Below are positions 24,862 to 36,260 of a stretch of DNA of 64,000 nt, in pieces (within the stretch, counting starts at the first letter, position 1; every line of letters begins with the position of its first letter). The notes beneath the pieces are model-generated. The model saw only the letters and a list, made by a program, of their open reading frames with translations. It ran no database searches and was not told the origin of the DNA. The stretch lies in contig WPIO01000171.1 in assembly GCA_009760855.2 (NCBI GenBank), positions 60,001 to 124,000 on the forward strand, read 5' to 3'. The translations under genes were made by a program, and so were the position numbers. Source of the stretch: Cristatella mucedo. Taxonomy: Eukaryota; Bryozoa; Phylactolaemata; Cristatellidae.

Positions 24862-24960
24862 CACATATAGGCCCACAAAGGATGAATCACATGGACCTAC
24901 CAAATGCTTTGATATGTAGTTTTTAGTTTCTTTTTAAATGACGTCCTGCCTCTTAGTAAT
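24862..24960 (-). mobile_element. Family A LINE 3' UTR scrap
   Basis: ATGAATCACATGGACCTACC..AAATGCTTTGATATG and the following TTTCTTTTTAAATG match the minus-strand 3' region of family A (compare 40,130-40,195). It abuts the family B copy. Confidence 0.5.
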
Positions 24961-25249
24961 CTCAGCATTTTTCGTACCAGACTTCTGACTATCGGTAGCT
25001 GCCAGTTCCAAAAAACGGCTAGTAACATTTGCTTCAAATATTAGGTATCTGCATCCAGTGTAATGACTGTGTCAGTGAGCACATGCCGGAAGTTCAGCCA
25101 TACGATCACTGGCTATGAATATTGCCCCAGGAACTATTGGCGGTGCTGACATTCTTTCAATTTCTTCGAGTTTTGTGCTTGTTCAAGTTCAGCTCAGAAC
25201 TGATGTGCCAATTGAAAAAGTTTATTTAGAAGTTTTGTCTTAAGTTGCC

Positions 25250-25340
25250 AAATTTTAGCTGGACCCTTTGCAGCAAATGTAAAGCACCTAGAAAGAGATA
25301 TCTGAGGGCGCTTTATCAAGCACATTATTATTATTAACAT
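25250..25340 (+). mobile_element. Family A LINE 3' tail
   Basis: TTTGCAGCAAATGTAAAGCA, then CTAGAAAGAGATATCTGAGG and GCGCTTTATCAAG, followed by an ATT-rich end. This is the terminal hairpin of family A with little upstream sequence. Confidence 0.75.
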
Positions 25341-26230
25341 TACATTTTCTTGAACCTCAAATGTAAGCATAGCTAGCAGCAAAACAAGCTCCCAAACACT
25401 TATTTCCTCTAATAATGCATGCTTTATAACTGTCCTAATCAAAAGGCTTGCTTCGGGTACAATGCTCACCAATATATTCACAAGCAAAGAGACTAAATAC
25501 AAGATGGCTGCTAAGGGTCCTCTGCTACGGTCCAATACTTCTGATTCCAAATGCTACAAATGCACTTTCATGTTGCCAACCATCAGTCGTGGGGGGCACT
25601 GTCCCAAAATGACTTGTCAGTTGAATAGTTCATTGCCTCAGTGGTCAAGTTTACCTATGTTTCGCTGAAGATTAGACCAACTTAGACAAAAGTTTAGCCA
25701 TCGGACGGATTCAAGCACTAGTTTCATCGAGACTACATTACTGCAATTGCCATTAACCAGGACTGTTGACTTAGGACCGTAATCTGCAGCAACTGATGCA
25801 AAACTCATCAGCATGAATGCTAAGGCATAGCTCCAACACTTGGCAAGACTTGTGTCTGATTCCACCGGCTCCTTATTAAGTATTGAAGGATTTCAAGACC
25901 CCTACTTGTATATATAAATTGCAAAAATGCAGACCTGCTTTGACATAGATACCACATCTTAATTGCTGTACCTTGCATATGCAAGGTCCGACCTCAACAC
26001 TTGTAACTGAAGATTCGCACTCCTTCTGACCTATGCAACAAGGTACTCGATTTGGTGAAAGACTGTACATACATACAGGTAGTTTGGTTTATCGTAAACG
26101 TTTCAGATGGTCCATCTCTTCTCATCAGCCTAAGCTGATTCCTCAGCAAGTAGGAGTCCTACTACAAGGTGTCATCCTTCACTGCTACCTCCTTTCATCC
26201 TCTTGCTTCGGCTATCTATCCGAAGTACTT
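25341..26230. other. Unassigned intergenic DNA
   Basis: No supported gene. Open frames here are under 80 residues and show no domain. Confidence 0.35.
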
Positions 26231-26425
26231 CCCTATTGGTGAGCCGTGATGGCCCACTAGGTGAAGAGGTTGCTTTCACGACCTCGGGACCGAGGTCGTG
26301 GGTTCGATTCCTGCGGTGGGCGATCCTGTATCGCCACTGCAACCGGCGGTGATAGCCGTAAAGGCTCGTCTGTCGCTATACAAAAAGAGGCTCTTTAACC
26401 AGCTAGGATTATTTTTTATTAGTCA
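26231..26425 (+). mobile_element. SINE A (tRNA-derived), best copy
   Basis: The tRNA-like head starts GTGAGCCGTGATGGCC with an A-box-like TGGCCCACTAGGTGAAGAGG. It has a perfect B box GGTTCGATTCC at 26,301-26,311. Directly before the B box is a perfect 11-bp hairpin (26,277-26,287 with 26,290-26,300, loop GA), much longer than a tRNA anticodon stem. The body (GCGATCCTGTATCGCCACTG, then GATAGCCGTAAAGGCT) ends in a T-rich tail. Three more copies in the window share this layout. Confidence 0.85.
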
Positions 26426-27284
26426 ACATTCAATGGCGTAAATCGGCAGCATACCATCGGCTTACTTGAATCGTCATTTCGACTTGTCTCGAACCCACTT
26501 CAAAGTCATTTGGAGACTGAGCCTTTAGTGGGCATTTTCCCAATTCGTGGAACCCACTAACGACAGTCGTCATGACATACACTGGCTTGAGAGCATTTAA
26601 AAAATAAAATATGTTTCTTGTTTCTTACAGCATTCGCTCGGTCCCAGTGCATTATCGTCTGTGTGCTCCTGAGTGCTGCAAATGCATATGTGAGTGCATG
26701 CAATCACTTAGCAATTGACATGCATCCTCTGCAGCATATGTAAAGTGCCTAGAAAAAAATTGCAGATATTAGTTCTACTAGGGAACTGTGCAAATATCCC
26801 ACTGCTATTATTAACATTAAAGGTCGTTTCATGCATCAGTCTACCCATTTGGCCTCCTTGCTCCTCCAGTGTGTTCTCCTAGAACCCACTGCTGGGCAGC
26901 AAGTCGCCTTGCCTGGCACTCAATTGAATCTTTGATGGTGGGCCCTCGGTTTGAATGCAGCAAAACTGGAGCATTTGCACCTAGCTTAGATCACCGCCTG
27001 CATTGATTTTGCATCGTGCATCATGTAAGTCTCAGCTAACGATGCATCTGTTCGGCTCAGAAGCTGAACCGCAGTAAACTTGTCTTTTTCGTGCATGCAT
27101 TGCCTGCGGTCCTGTAGATACTTAAGTACATTTCCAGCATGGCTAGAGGAAAGACTTACTCTCGTTTGTTGTTGCTAAGCATGTGTGCATGCACACATGT
27201 GCGAATCACTGCCTGCACCTGTGCATATTTGTGCTAATCCAGGTGCACGATGTGCCAAACGTATCCTCTTGGACAGAAGAATAA
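26426..27284. other. Unassigned DNA with LINE scraps
   Basis: A family A-like tail remnant lies at about 26,735-26,765 (AGCATATGTAAAGTGCCTAG), and a CR1/L2 C-terminal scrap (GTAAGTCTCAGCTAACGATG) at 27,024-27,060. No gene. Confidence 0.4.
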
Positions 27285-27392
27285 CAATACATGTGTATAG
27301 TGCTCTCAGAGAACTAAATCTCTTTCTCGGCACTTTACAGATGCTGCATAGACGGCATAGCCAAATAATTGGTGGTAGCATTCCCAAGCAGC
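27285..27392 (-). mobile_element. Family A LINE 3' tail, antisense
   Basis: GTATAGTGCTCTCAGAGAAC, then AAATCTCTTTCTCGGCACTT and ACAGATGCTGCATAG match the minus-strand tail. It faces the sense fragment that begins 20 bases further on. Confidence 0.65.
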
Positions 27393-27411
27393 AGGCACAG
27401 TGTACAGAAGC

Positions 27412-27685
27412 AGGATTTAGGCCAGCATTTAGTGCGTCCCTGGGATTCGTCCTTTATGGGCTTATGCGTGCAGACACTGTGCATGCTGCCACTTACCATA
27501 CTTGCATGCTGATCGTGTACATGTCACCCTTAACATGTCATTCTTGTTGTTTATTGAGCATGCTACCACTGACTATTCAATCGTGTTTCTTTTGCAGCAA
27601 ATGTAAAGCCCCTAGAAAGAGGTTCAGTTATCTGAGGGTGCTATATCAAATGTAAAATAATTGTTATTATTATTAAGGAGAGATC
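27412..27685 (+). mobile_element. Family A LINE 3' UTR and tail
   Basis: The plus strand matches 62,755-63,015: AGCATTTAGTGCGTCCCTGG, the ACACTGTGCATGCTGCCACT segment, and the terminal GTAAAGCCCCTAGAAAGAGG..GGGTGCTATA with an (ATT)n end. Confidence 0.8.
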
Positions 27686-28266
27686 CAGGCAACTGAATAA
27701 GTGTCCATCGAAGCCAGTCCACATGTGAGCTGCCACCGTGGATCAAGTCAACGCTTGTCCGGCTACATAGCTAAGCCCTGGCTACTCATCTGTGAGTGCA
27801 TGTGGAGGAAGCCTCCTCCACCAGTCATCTGCCTAAGCTTGTTACTTCTCCGAGCATTGGGGGGAGGCTGAAAAGACCCCGTGTCATCACGCAATCGGCT
27901 ACCACAACACTGGGTCCGAACAAATACCAGCCAGCAAGCCCACAGTGCTCAGCTAGGAGCAGCAGCAGCAACAGCATCACTTGACAGCTCTGCACTCGGA
28001 GACTTCCTGCTGCAGCCAAGCTCTAGCTGCTGCTGCTGCCTTCAGTGGCTGTCTGCTGCTGCTGGGCGGCTGCCTTGTGGTCCCTGGCCGGCTATTCATT
28101 CCGGTATAAGAAAGCTCTTTAGAGCAGTTAACTTTAATTACTTCCCTCAGAAAGCACTGTTGTGTTGACCAATCAGCATCCGAGGCCGGCTGGCCTGTCC
28201 GGGCCGGCACGAATCAGTTAATTAGAATCAGTAGTCACTCTGCCGGCTCAGCCTGCCAGAGGCCTC

Positions 28267-28331
28267 CTCGGCTGCTGCCGAGGCTGCTGCCGAGGCTGCT
28301 GCCGAGGCTGCTGCCGAGGCTGCTGCCTCTG
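28267..28331. repeat. 12-bp minisatellite, about 5 copies
   Basis: The unit GCTGCTGCCGAG repeats head to tail. On the minus strand it would read Leu-Gly-Ser-Ser repeats, which explains the open frame at 28,438-28,235. No coding gene is implied. Confidence 0.85.
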
Positions 28332-28708
28332 CTGCCCAGCCCCTCCCAAACCTGTCTTCCTGATGTCCGAGGTGCCTGGGAGCCAGCTAACTGTATGCCT
28401 TCAGTGGGTCCTCCGGTCATCATCGGTATCTCGGCCAAGATTGCCAGGTCGGCTGCTTCGGTAGGAGACAGAAACAGAACCGGCAGCCGCCGAGGTCCTG
28501 GTAAACATCGAGCCGAACTCGGCTGCTGGTGCTATTCACTAGGCAGCTCGAGCAGCACTGCTTATCACTTGCACGGAAAGCTGCAGCCCTTGGCAGCATG
28601 GCCAGCTTCTGCTGTGGCCCATCTTGGCAGCTGCTTCTGTGGCCGGCACAGTCAGGCACACGCCAACTGCTTTGCATAACCTCACCTACTGCATCGTTGC
28701 TCTCTGTG

Positions 28709-28710
<2 letters not shown>

Positions 28711-28803
<93 letters not shown>
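28711..28803. repeat. (TC)n microsatellite
   Basis: About 93 bases of uninterrupted TC. Overlapping open frames of Ser-Leu or Glu-Arg repeats are artefacts of the tract. Confidence 0.97.
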
Positions 28804-28804
<1 letters not shown>

Positions 28805-29321
28805 GAGCTCCTCATCTCTCTCCCTCTCTTACCCAGTGGCTACTTCTCGGCTCTAGGCTCGATCTTCCGGCATCATCATCGGATACTCTCTCACAGTCTC
28901 AGATGCATTCTCTCTTGTCTCCGCTGTTTTGCATCCTCCAATGTGATCCCCGGTTCTGGCTGCTGGAATATCTGCATTTCTCCCAGTGCTTTTACACATG
29001 CAGCCACACAGCTTGCTAGTCAGCATCTGCCCTCCCCATTCCTAACTTGCCCAAGCACACTACCCACCGTCTTATGGGGGCACCTCTGTCCTCTACAGCT
29101 GCTGCTGCTAGTGGCACCGAGTGCCGGTAGCACGGCCGCTTCCCCACTGGGCTGCTGCTAGAATGCAAAGGCATGAGCTTCGGCAGGAATACGATGGGTG
29201 CTGGCTTCTCGAGCAGCCCCTTACTAATGCGATCCAATTACACACTGAATAATAATTTAACATTGTACCCCAAATGTATATACTGCAACTGATGCTTGTC
29301 TCCCCACTCCTCTCCTTACCC

Positions 29322-29552
<231 letters not shown>

Positions 29553-30119
29553 GTGTGCCCCTTTTCACTCCCAATGGGTGGCTAAGGACAGGCAGAAAAT
29601 GCACCTAAACAACGGCTGCATGCATGCTGTACACACCTACTCGGTTCTCCAGCATTGGCTCCCTCATCTATCTCAGCTCGAAAAACACGCGGATCAAGGC
29701 ATGGCCGCCCTGAACACTCAAGCAGGTCCTAGAATTTTCCAAGATCTTAATATTGACCTCGGCAGGCCGAGGCAATGATTGTGAGATTTAGCTTGCTGCC
29801 GGCTAGCCAGTCAACTCCTTAGTCTGATCAGTCCTAGTTGTAGGCTACACAGCACCCTACCCTAGCCTCTTTTCCCAACATGCCCACGACCTCGACGGCA
29901 CACTGGGCTTTAGGAAAGAAGTAAAACTCCCCAGCCCATCTTGCATAGCCCACACCGGACGCCGGGTGGTTTTTTCCTTTTTCCCACTTTCTTTCCCACG
30001 GGGCTCACCGTTTCCTGTTTCCGACGGTAGTGTCAATGGACTAAGAGGTACAGTCATCAAGCCTAGCAGCCAGCATGCTCTCTTTGTTCGTTGCCTCTTC
30101 TTTCCACACCGTTAAGCTG

Positions 30120-31660
30120 GCGGCGACTTCCGGTTAGTTTTACTGCTTCCTCCAACCAGTAGCCAAGAGGCAGTGTCGACCGGGTCCGGCAGCGCTCTCT
30201 CCAAGAGAGCGCTGCCGATCAATATAGTTGCGACGACAGCGGCTCGCGGCAGCTCCGGGCACGCCGACGACGCCAGCCGACGCCACCGCAGCACTTGGCT
30301 GGCGCTGCCGCTGGTTGGCTGGCGCCACAGGGGCCGGCCGCCAAAGTGCCGTGGCAGACCGGGCCGCAGAGTACCGCGCGAGCGAGGGGCCGCGCTGCTG
30401 AGCGACTAGCGGCCGCGCTCGTCACGCGCTCGGAGCGGCGCCGCCGCCGGCTCAAGGCGGCCAGTCCAACTGGCGACCTGCTGTGTCGCGGCTGCCCCAA
30501 CGGGTGCGAGTAGCCGGTGGGCGGGGCGGGCGTAGCCGAGCCTCCGGTGTGGAGGGGGGGCGGGCGACACCGCCGCGAGAGCGGCGAAAGTTCGCTTCCG
30601 TCGCGGCGATCATCGGTGCGAGTGTGGCCTCTCAGCTTAAAGCATACGGCCGCGGTCGACGCGGGCCGCGATTGTAACCGCGCGCGCGCTGGCTGTTTGT
30701 TGGTACGGGGACGTGGCTGCAAACAAAGACTGAATGGCCTTATCGCGGGTAGAGCGGCCATTTGCTTACGTATCCGATGTCGTTTATGACCTTTGACCAA
30801 CTAGATACGTTCACTTTAATATGTAAATGAGAGAGGATGTACTACCTCCATTCACTGACTGACCTTCCCTTAGATTAGACGGCTCGAGTGTCTTTGTGCC
30901 CTCGCGTGCCTCTAATGACTACCGCGAGCCGGCGCAAAATGGTCATGTGTAACTGGCAGCGGCGGAGAACATAGCAGGTACGTGGCCGCCGCGTCCCTCG
31001 CGGCGTGGACCTACCGGCCGACGAGCGGTGGCGGCGGGAGCGCAAGGCTGCGCGCGAGAGAGAGCCGCACGCTCCCGCAACCCCTCTTTTGGCCGCGGCG
31101 GCGGCCGTCGTCGCGCCCTTTCGGCGTCTGCTCGCGCCGGCGCCGACGACTACCACGACGGCGTCGCCGTATAACTTTTCTGCTTTCCGGCGGTCGTCGC
31201 GCGCCGCTACCGGATGTGCGGTCTGCTCGCGCGGGCGGCGCCCTGCTCCGACGCCGAACCGAGAGGTGTGCCCAGCTGGCGCTGGAGCTAGCGGAGCCGT
31301 CGGCCAGCGCAGCGCCCGCGAGTGTCTATCGGTGCTCGATCTTCCGTCGGGCTTATCGTCTCGCGCGCCGCGCCGAGCGCGATAGTCGCACACGGTGCGC
31401 GGCTGCAGTTTCTGCCGAGCGCCGGCGGTCGCCGCGGTACGGTCCCCGAGCTGGCGCCGGGCCGATGGGCTGGCGGGTGGCCTGACTGGCGATTGGAGGA
31501 CGCACGCTGCTCTCGCCTTGCCGCTCGCTTCCTTGCTGCTGGGTGTCGACGCCAGCCGAGGGCCGGCACGCTGGCCGCGAACGGGTACCGTGCAGTCGTC
31601 GCCTCGGCTTCGGCCAGCGAAGCTCCTTGGGCGTGCACCCTGCAGCAGCAGCAGCATCAG
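30120..31660. promoter_or_regulatory. CpG-island-like block, candidate promoter region
   Basis: CG dinucleotides are dense across about 1.5 kb, whereas CpG is sparse on either side. Long overlapping open frames on both strands here (up to 260 codons at 31,657-30,875) follow from the high GC and low stop density and show no domain. The block lies 18 kb upstream of the first recognised ZMIZ exon in the same orientation, so it is a reasonable but unproved candidate for that gene's 5' end. No TATA box or unambiguous first exon with donor could be assigned. Confidence 0.5.
30187..30217. repeat. Perfect hairpin within the CpG-rich block
   Basis: Arms at 30,187-30,200 (CGGCAGCGCTCTCT) and 30,204-30,217 (AGAGAGCGCTGCCG) are exact reverse complements with the three-base loop CCA. 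Confidence 0.9.
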
Positions 31661-33146
<1,486 letters not shown>

Positions 33147-33479
33147 ACACTAACCATGAGATCTGCGCTGTTGCTGAGGGCAGTAGAGCTAGGCTCATTC
33201 GACGTTCCCGTGTTGCTGCTACTCTGTGCTGCTGCCGTGGTGACAAAAGTGAATCTGCAAGGCCTCGGGGACAAGCCTAAATTTGCTGTGACCGCACATC
33301 ACGGCACATGACTTGTGTGTGGTCAAATGATAGTGCTTAACTGATGTCTAGACTTCTGTGACTGCTTTGCCCCCCCCCCCTGTGCCTATGCATTTAGATA
33401 GATGCTTACCGTTGGTGAACAACTGGACAGATGGGCTTTTTGCTTGTGAATGCCACAACTGCCATATTCTACACTGATT

Positions 33480-33790
33480 CTCACCGAGCTACACGTGCTG
33501 TCTATCAAGCAGCCTACCGACTTCAAGGCTCTCCCACTCACTTTAAGGTCGCTTCATCCTCTTTCTCCGGTCTACCTATCGGAGGAACTTCTTAGAAGCT
33601 GGCCTATTGCGTCTTAGCACCTGGTCTTGTGATGCCAGCCCTTTAGCTGTGCCTCTGACAAAAGAAAGCATGCCTTCAGCTCTTGCGCTACCAAAGCCTG
33701 GAACTCACTACCCGGTGATGTCGCGACATTCCCCGACTTGATGTCATGCGAACAAAGATCCTTAAGACCCACTCCCAGCTCATTACATGA
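33480..33790 (+). mobile_element. Diverged LINE C-terminal remnant
   Basis: The plus strand follows the order of the LINE C-terminal domain: CCGACTTCAAGGCTCTCCCA (DFKALPLT), CTTCATCCTCTTTCTCCGGT, GCTACCAAAGCCTGGAACTC (ATKAWNSLP in the families here), then CCCCGACTTGATG. It is too diverged for family assignment. Confidence 0.5.
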
Positions 33791-33799
33791 TTTGCTGCT

Positions 33800-34799
33800 G
33801 CCCTGTGCATTGTACTTTTGGTAATTGTGCATGCTGAAATTGTAGAAGCTATCACTAACTGATTGAGATGCTTTCTATCCAGCATGCCGAAGAGCCTAGC
33901 ACGGGATTTACTTGTCTTAAATTTCAATACAAATGAGTTAATATATAATCGTCATTATGCTTATTATTGTGTACAATATTTGTCAGCGTACCTTGCTTGT
34001 CTTGTTGCACCACACTGTTGTTGGCAGAGCATGGAACTGAATGATTTGCTTGCTGCTTTTCCTCGAAGGTTCTCGGTCGTTTTTGCAGAGAGGACGAAAT
34101 TCAACCGTCAGAGCATCGACTGACCAAGCTTTCACTGGTTGTCTGGGCTCTATCTAGAAAGCTCACCTGCTGCTGTACAACCTGTCTTCAGCATTCTGCT
34201 ACTGTCTTAAGCAATAAGGAAGACGTCGTTCACAGCGTGACTAGTCCAAGGACATTCGTCTTGCAAACTGATTTTGGTGGCCTACTGCAGCCGCCGCCAA
34301 TGATTCAAAAACCTTATCCGGTCATCAATGCAGGGTAAGGCCCACTATTTCGAAGTAGCTGGTGCTATCCTCTCTCCACCACAGCAGCAGCCGGCTACTT
34401 GCATGCGATATTGCCTCCATTGGATCGCATGTGGCCGATGGTTTCTGCTCGAGGTGCAGCTGCGACCAAGATGCACTTGCAGCTGAAACTCGTGCTGGGG
34501 CTGCCCGGCCATAGCTGGGGCCTTCAGCCAGGCTGCCTTGCCGTGCCGATGCATGGCTCCCGGTTGCACTTGCCACCGATGCTGTGCGGCATGGCGCGTC
34601 CCAGCTACCCAGCTCTGCAGACCGAGAACATTGACTCAGCGAGGAGCCGGCGGTGGCAGATACGAGCCGACAACCTAGAGTCGGTCGTTGCAGCATGACT
34701 CAGTCAGACCGCCGCTGCAGTGCTTTAGTTCCACCCCTGAGAGCAGACGACGGAAGCTTGCCAGCACCCCAAACGGCACGGGGAAGGTGCATGATAAAA
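33800..34799. other. Unassigned DNA
   Basis: Frames of 74-123 codons lie on both strands at 34,325-34,698, but none shows a domain, and they mirror one another as GC-rich shadows. No exon supported. Confidence 0.35.
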
Positions 34800-34885
34800 G
34801 TAAAAATAGTAATAGTAATGATAATAATTACTAAGCATTTCTATAGCACCCTCAGAGAACTACACTGTTTTTTCTCGGCTGGGGT
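34800..34885 (-). mobile_element. Family A LINE 3' tail
   Basis: An AAT/AAC-rich run is followed by ATAGCACCCTCAGAGAACTA, the complement of the family A tail. Confidence 0.6.
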
Positions 34886-35307
34886 TGGGCAGTTTAATAG
34901 CTGCAGCCAAAAATTCGTGTCATTCGGGCATTGGCAGTGAGCAATGTCTGTTTTATGAGCAGATTCGAGCTGACTGCCCGGCCATTATGGTCGTCTTGGT
35001 AGGTTTCGAGCAGCCGGCCACTGATCCTGTGCTAAGCTAATGGGCCTACAGCAGCAGCTGCTTGTGTGGTCACTTCAGGCCGGTATGGGCCCATCCATAG
35101 ACAGCTTCCTCGGCAACCCTTCTAGCTGTTTGCTTGAACCCTACCTAGCCCATTAGCAGCAGACCAATATGTCGGAAGCTTTCAACGTCTACTTGCTGCA
35201 ATTGCTGCAGAGTGCCAATGCTATTACTTCCAAAGCTGACCAGAATCTAAATGGCCATTGCTTCCATTTTGGGCGGAAATAAAGTAATTATACACTTATA
35301 TATACAG

Positions 35308-35862
35308 TCGTCCCTGTTTATCGCAGTTATTCAGTTCCAGACTCTACCACGATAAGTGAATTTCTGCGAAGTAGGATTCTTTATTTATCAATCAAATTTT
35401 TCCATAGTTACAGTGTAGAAAACCTGTTCGCGACCATATAAATATTCCTTTAACATTATTGAGAGTCCTGGACACGAAATAACTCCCTTTCAGTCACCAT
35501 TACATTCTAATTATCCAAAATGATATATTAAACGTTGCAAATATCATATTATTATTGTATATTTAATTACACTATGATAGTCAATCAATGAACAGCATGT
35601 TCTGATTAACTTGGTTGCAGTGTGCCCGATTTTTGGAGAAAAAAAATTCTTGCCCACACACAAAGAGTGGTCGAGCCGCTGGCTGCACCTGGCGTTGAAG
35701 GATTTTCGGTGGCGGGGGGGGGGGGGGGGGGGGTGTGCTCGAATACGTAGGTCTTCAGTCCATTCGCGAGCGCTGCATAATTTTCACTATCTCGATAAAC
35801 TTGTTAATGAATATATTTGAAAACCGCGATTGAGTGAAGCCGTGAAAGTCGAAGCACAAATG
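35308..35862. mobile_element. Non-autonomous pogo/Tigger-like DNA transposon, one end lost
   Basis: After TA, the left end reads CAGTCGTCCCTGTTTATCGC and continues CGATAAGTGAATTTCTGCGA. The right part reads AAACCGCGATTGAGTGAAGC then CGTGAAAGTCGAAGC. This left/right pair is characteristic of pogo-like (Tc1/mariner superfamily) miniature elements. The right terminal inverted repeat expected after CGAAGC is not visible, so the end is eroded. No transposase frame is present. A run of about 20 Gs sits inside at 35,714-35,733. Confidence 0.6.
35714..35733. repeat. Poly(G) run
   Basis: About 20 consecutive G residues on the plus strand, within the DNA transposon remnant. Its exact length may be uncertain because homopolymers are error-prone in sequencing. 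Confidence 0.8.
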
Positions 35863-35879
35863 ATGTGTGCTGGAAAGGA

Positions 35880-36260
35880 AGCATAGCAAAGGATAAATGC
35901 TTCTGACGGTCCCAATTTTAAGTGTGAGCAATCACGTTAAGAAAGTTCACATGGGCCGAGTAATAGGTTTATTTTCCCATTGTTTTAATGTCGTCAAGTC
36001 ATTGAATGAACTGTTATCCGTTGGCAGTGAGTTCTAGAAGTGAGTGGGAACATGGAAACAGAAGAAGGGATCTCCGACCCAAGGACTTCAGCTTGGCTAG
36101 AGGTGCAGCTGAACGACACGAGTCAAAGGAGTGAGCAGTCGGTACAGAGGAAAGCTGGAGAAGGTATTTCAGATCAAGTGAGCTGGAGCCAGAGAATGCG
36201 GAGATCTAAATGTGCGGGATGGAGGTGATATACTACTTGAGCCAATGTTAAAAAAGATGG
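35880..36260 (-). mobile_element. Third LINE family (C), 3' fragment
   Basis: The minus strand is collinear with the family A C-terminal/3' region but clearly distinct. Equivalent landmarks are GTTCTAGAAGTGAGTGGGAA (for GAGTTCCAGGCTTTGGGAGC) and GAGCTGGAGCCAGAGAATGC (for GGCTGGAGCCATAGAATGAA). Confidence 0.5.

Noticed and set aside
26231-26311. A functional tRNA gene
   Set aside because: It has A- and B-box-like sequences, but the acceptor stem does not close and the anticodon arm is replaced by an 11-bp stem. It recurs as a dispersed repeat with a common body, so it is a SINE.
28267-28331. Coding Leu-Gly-Ser-Ser repeat protein on the minus strand
   Set aside because: The frame is only the translation of a 12-bp minisatellite, which stays open because 12 is a multiple of 3.
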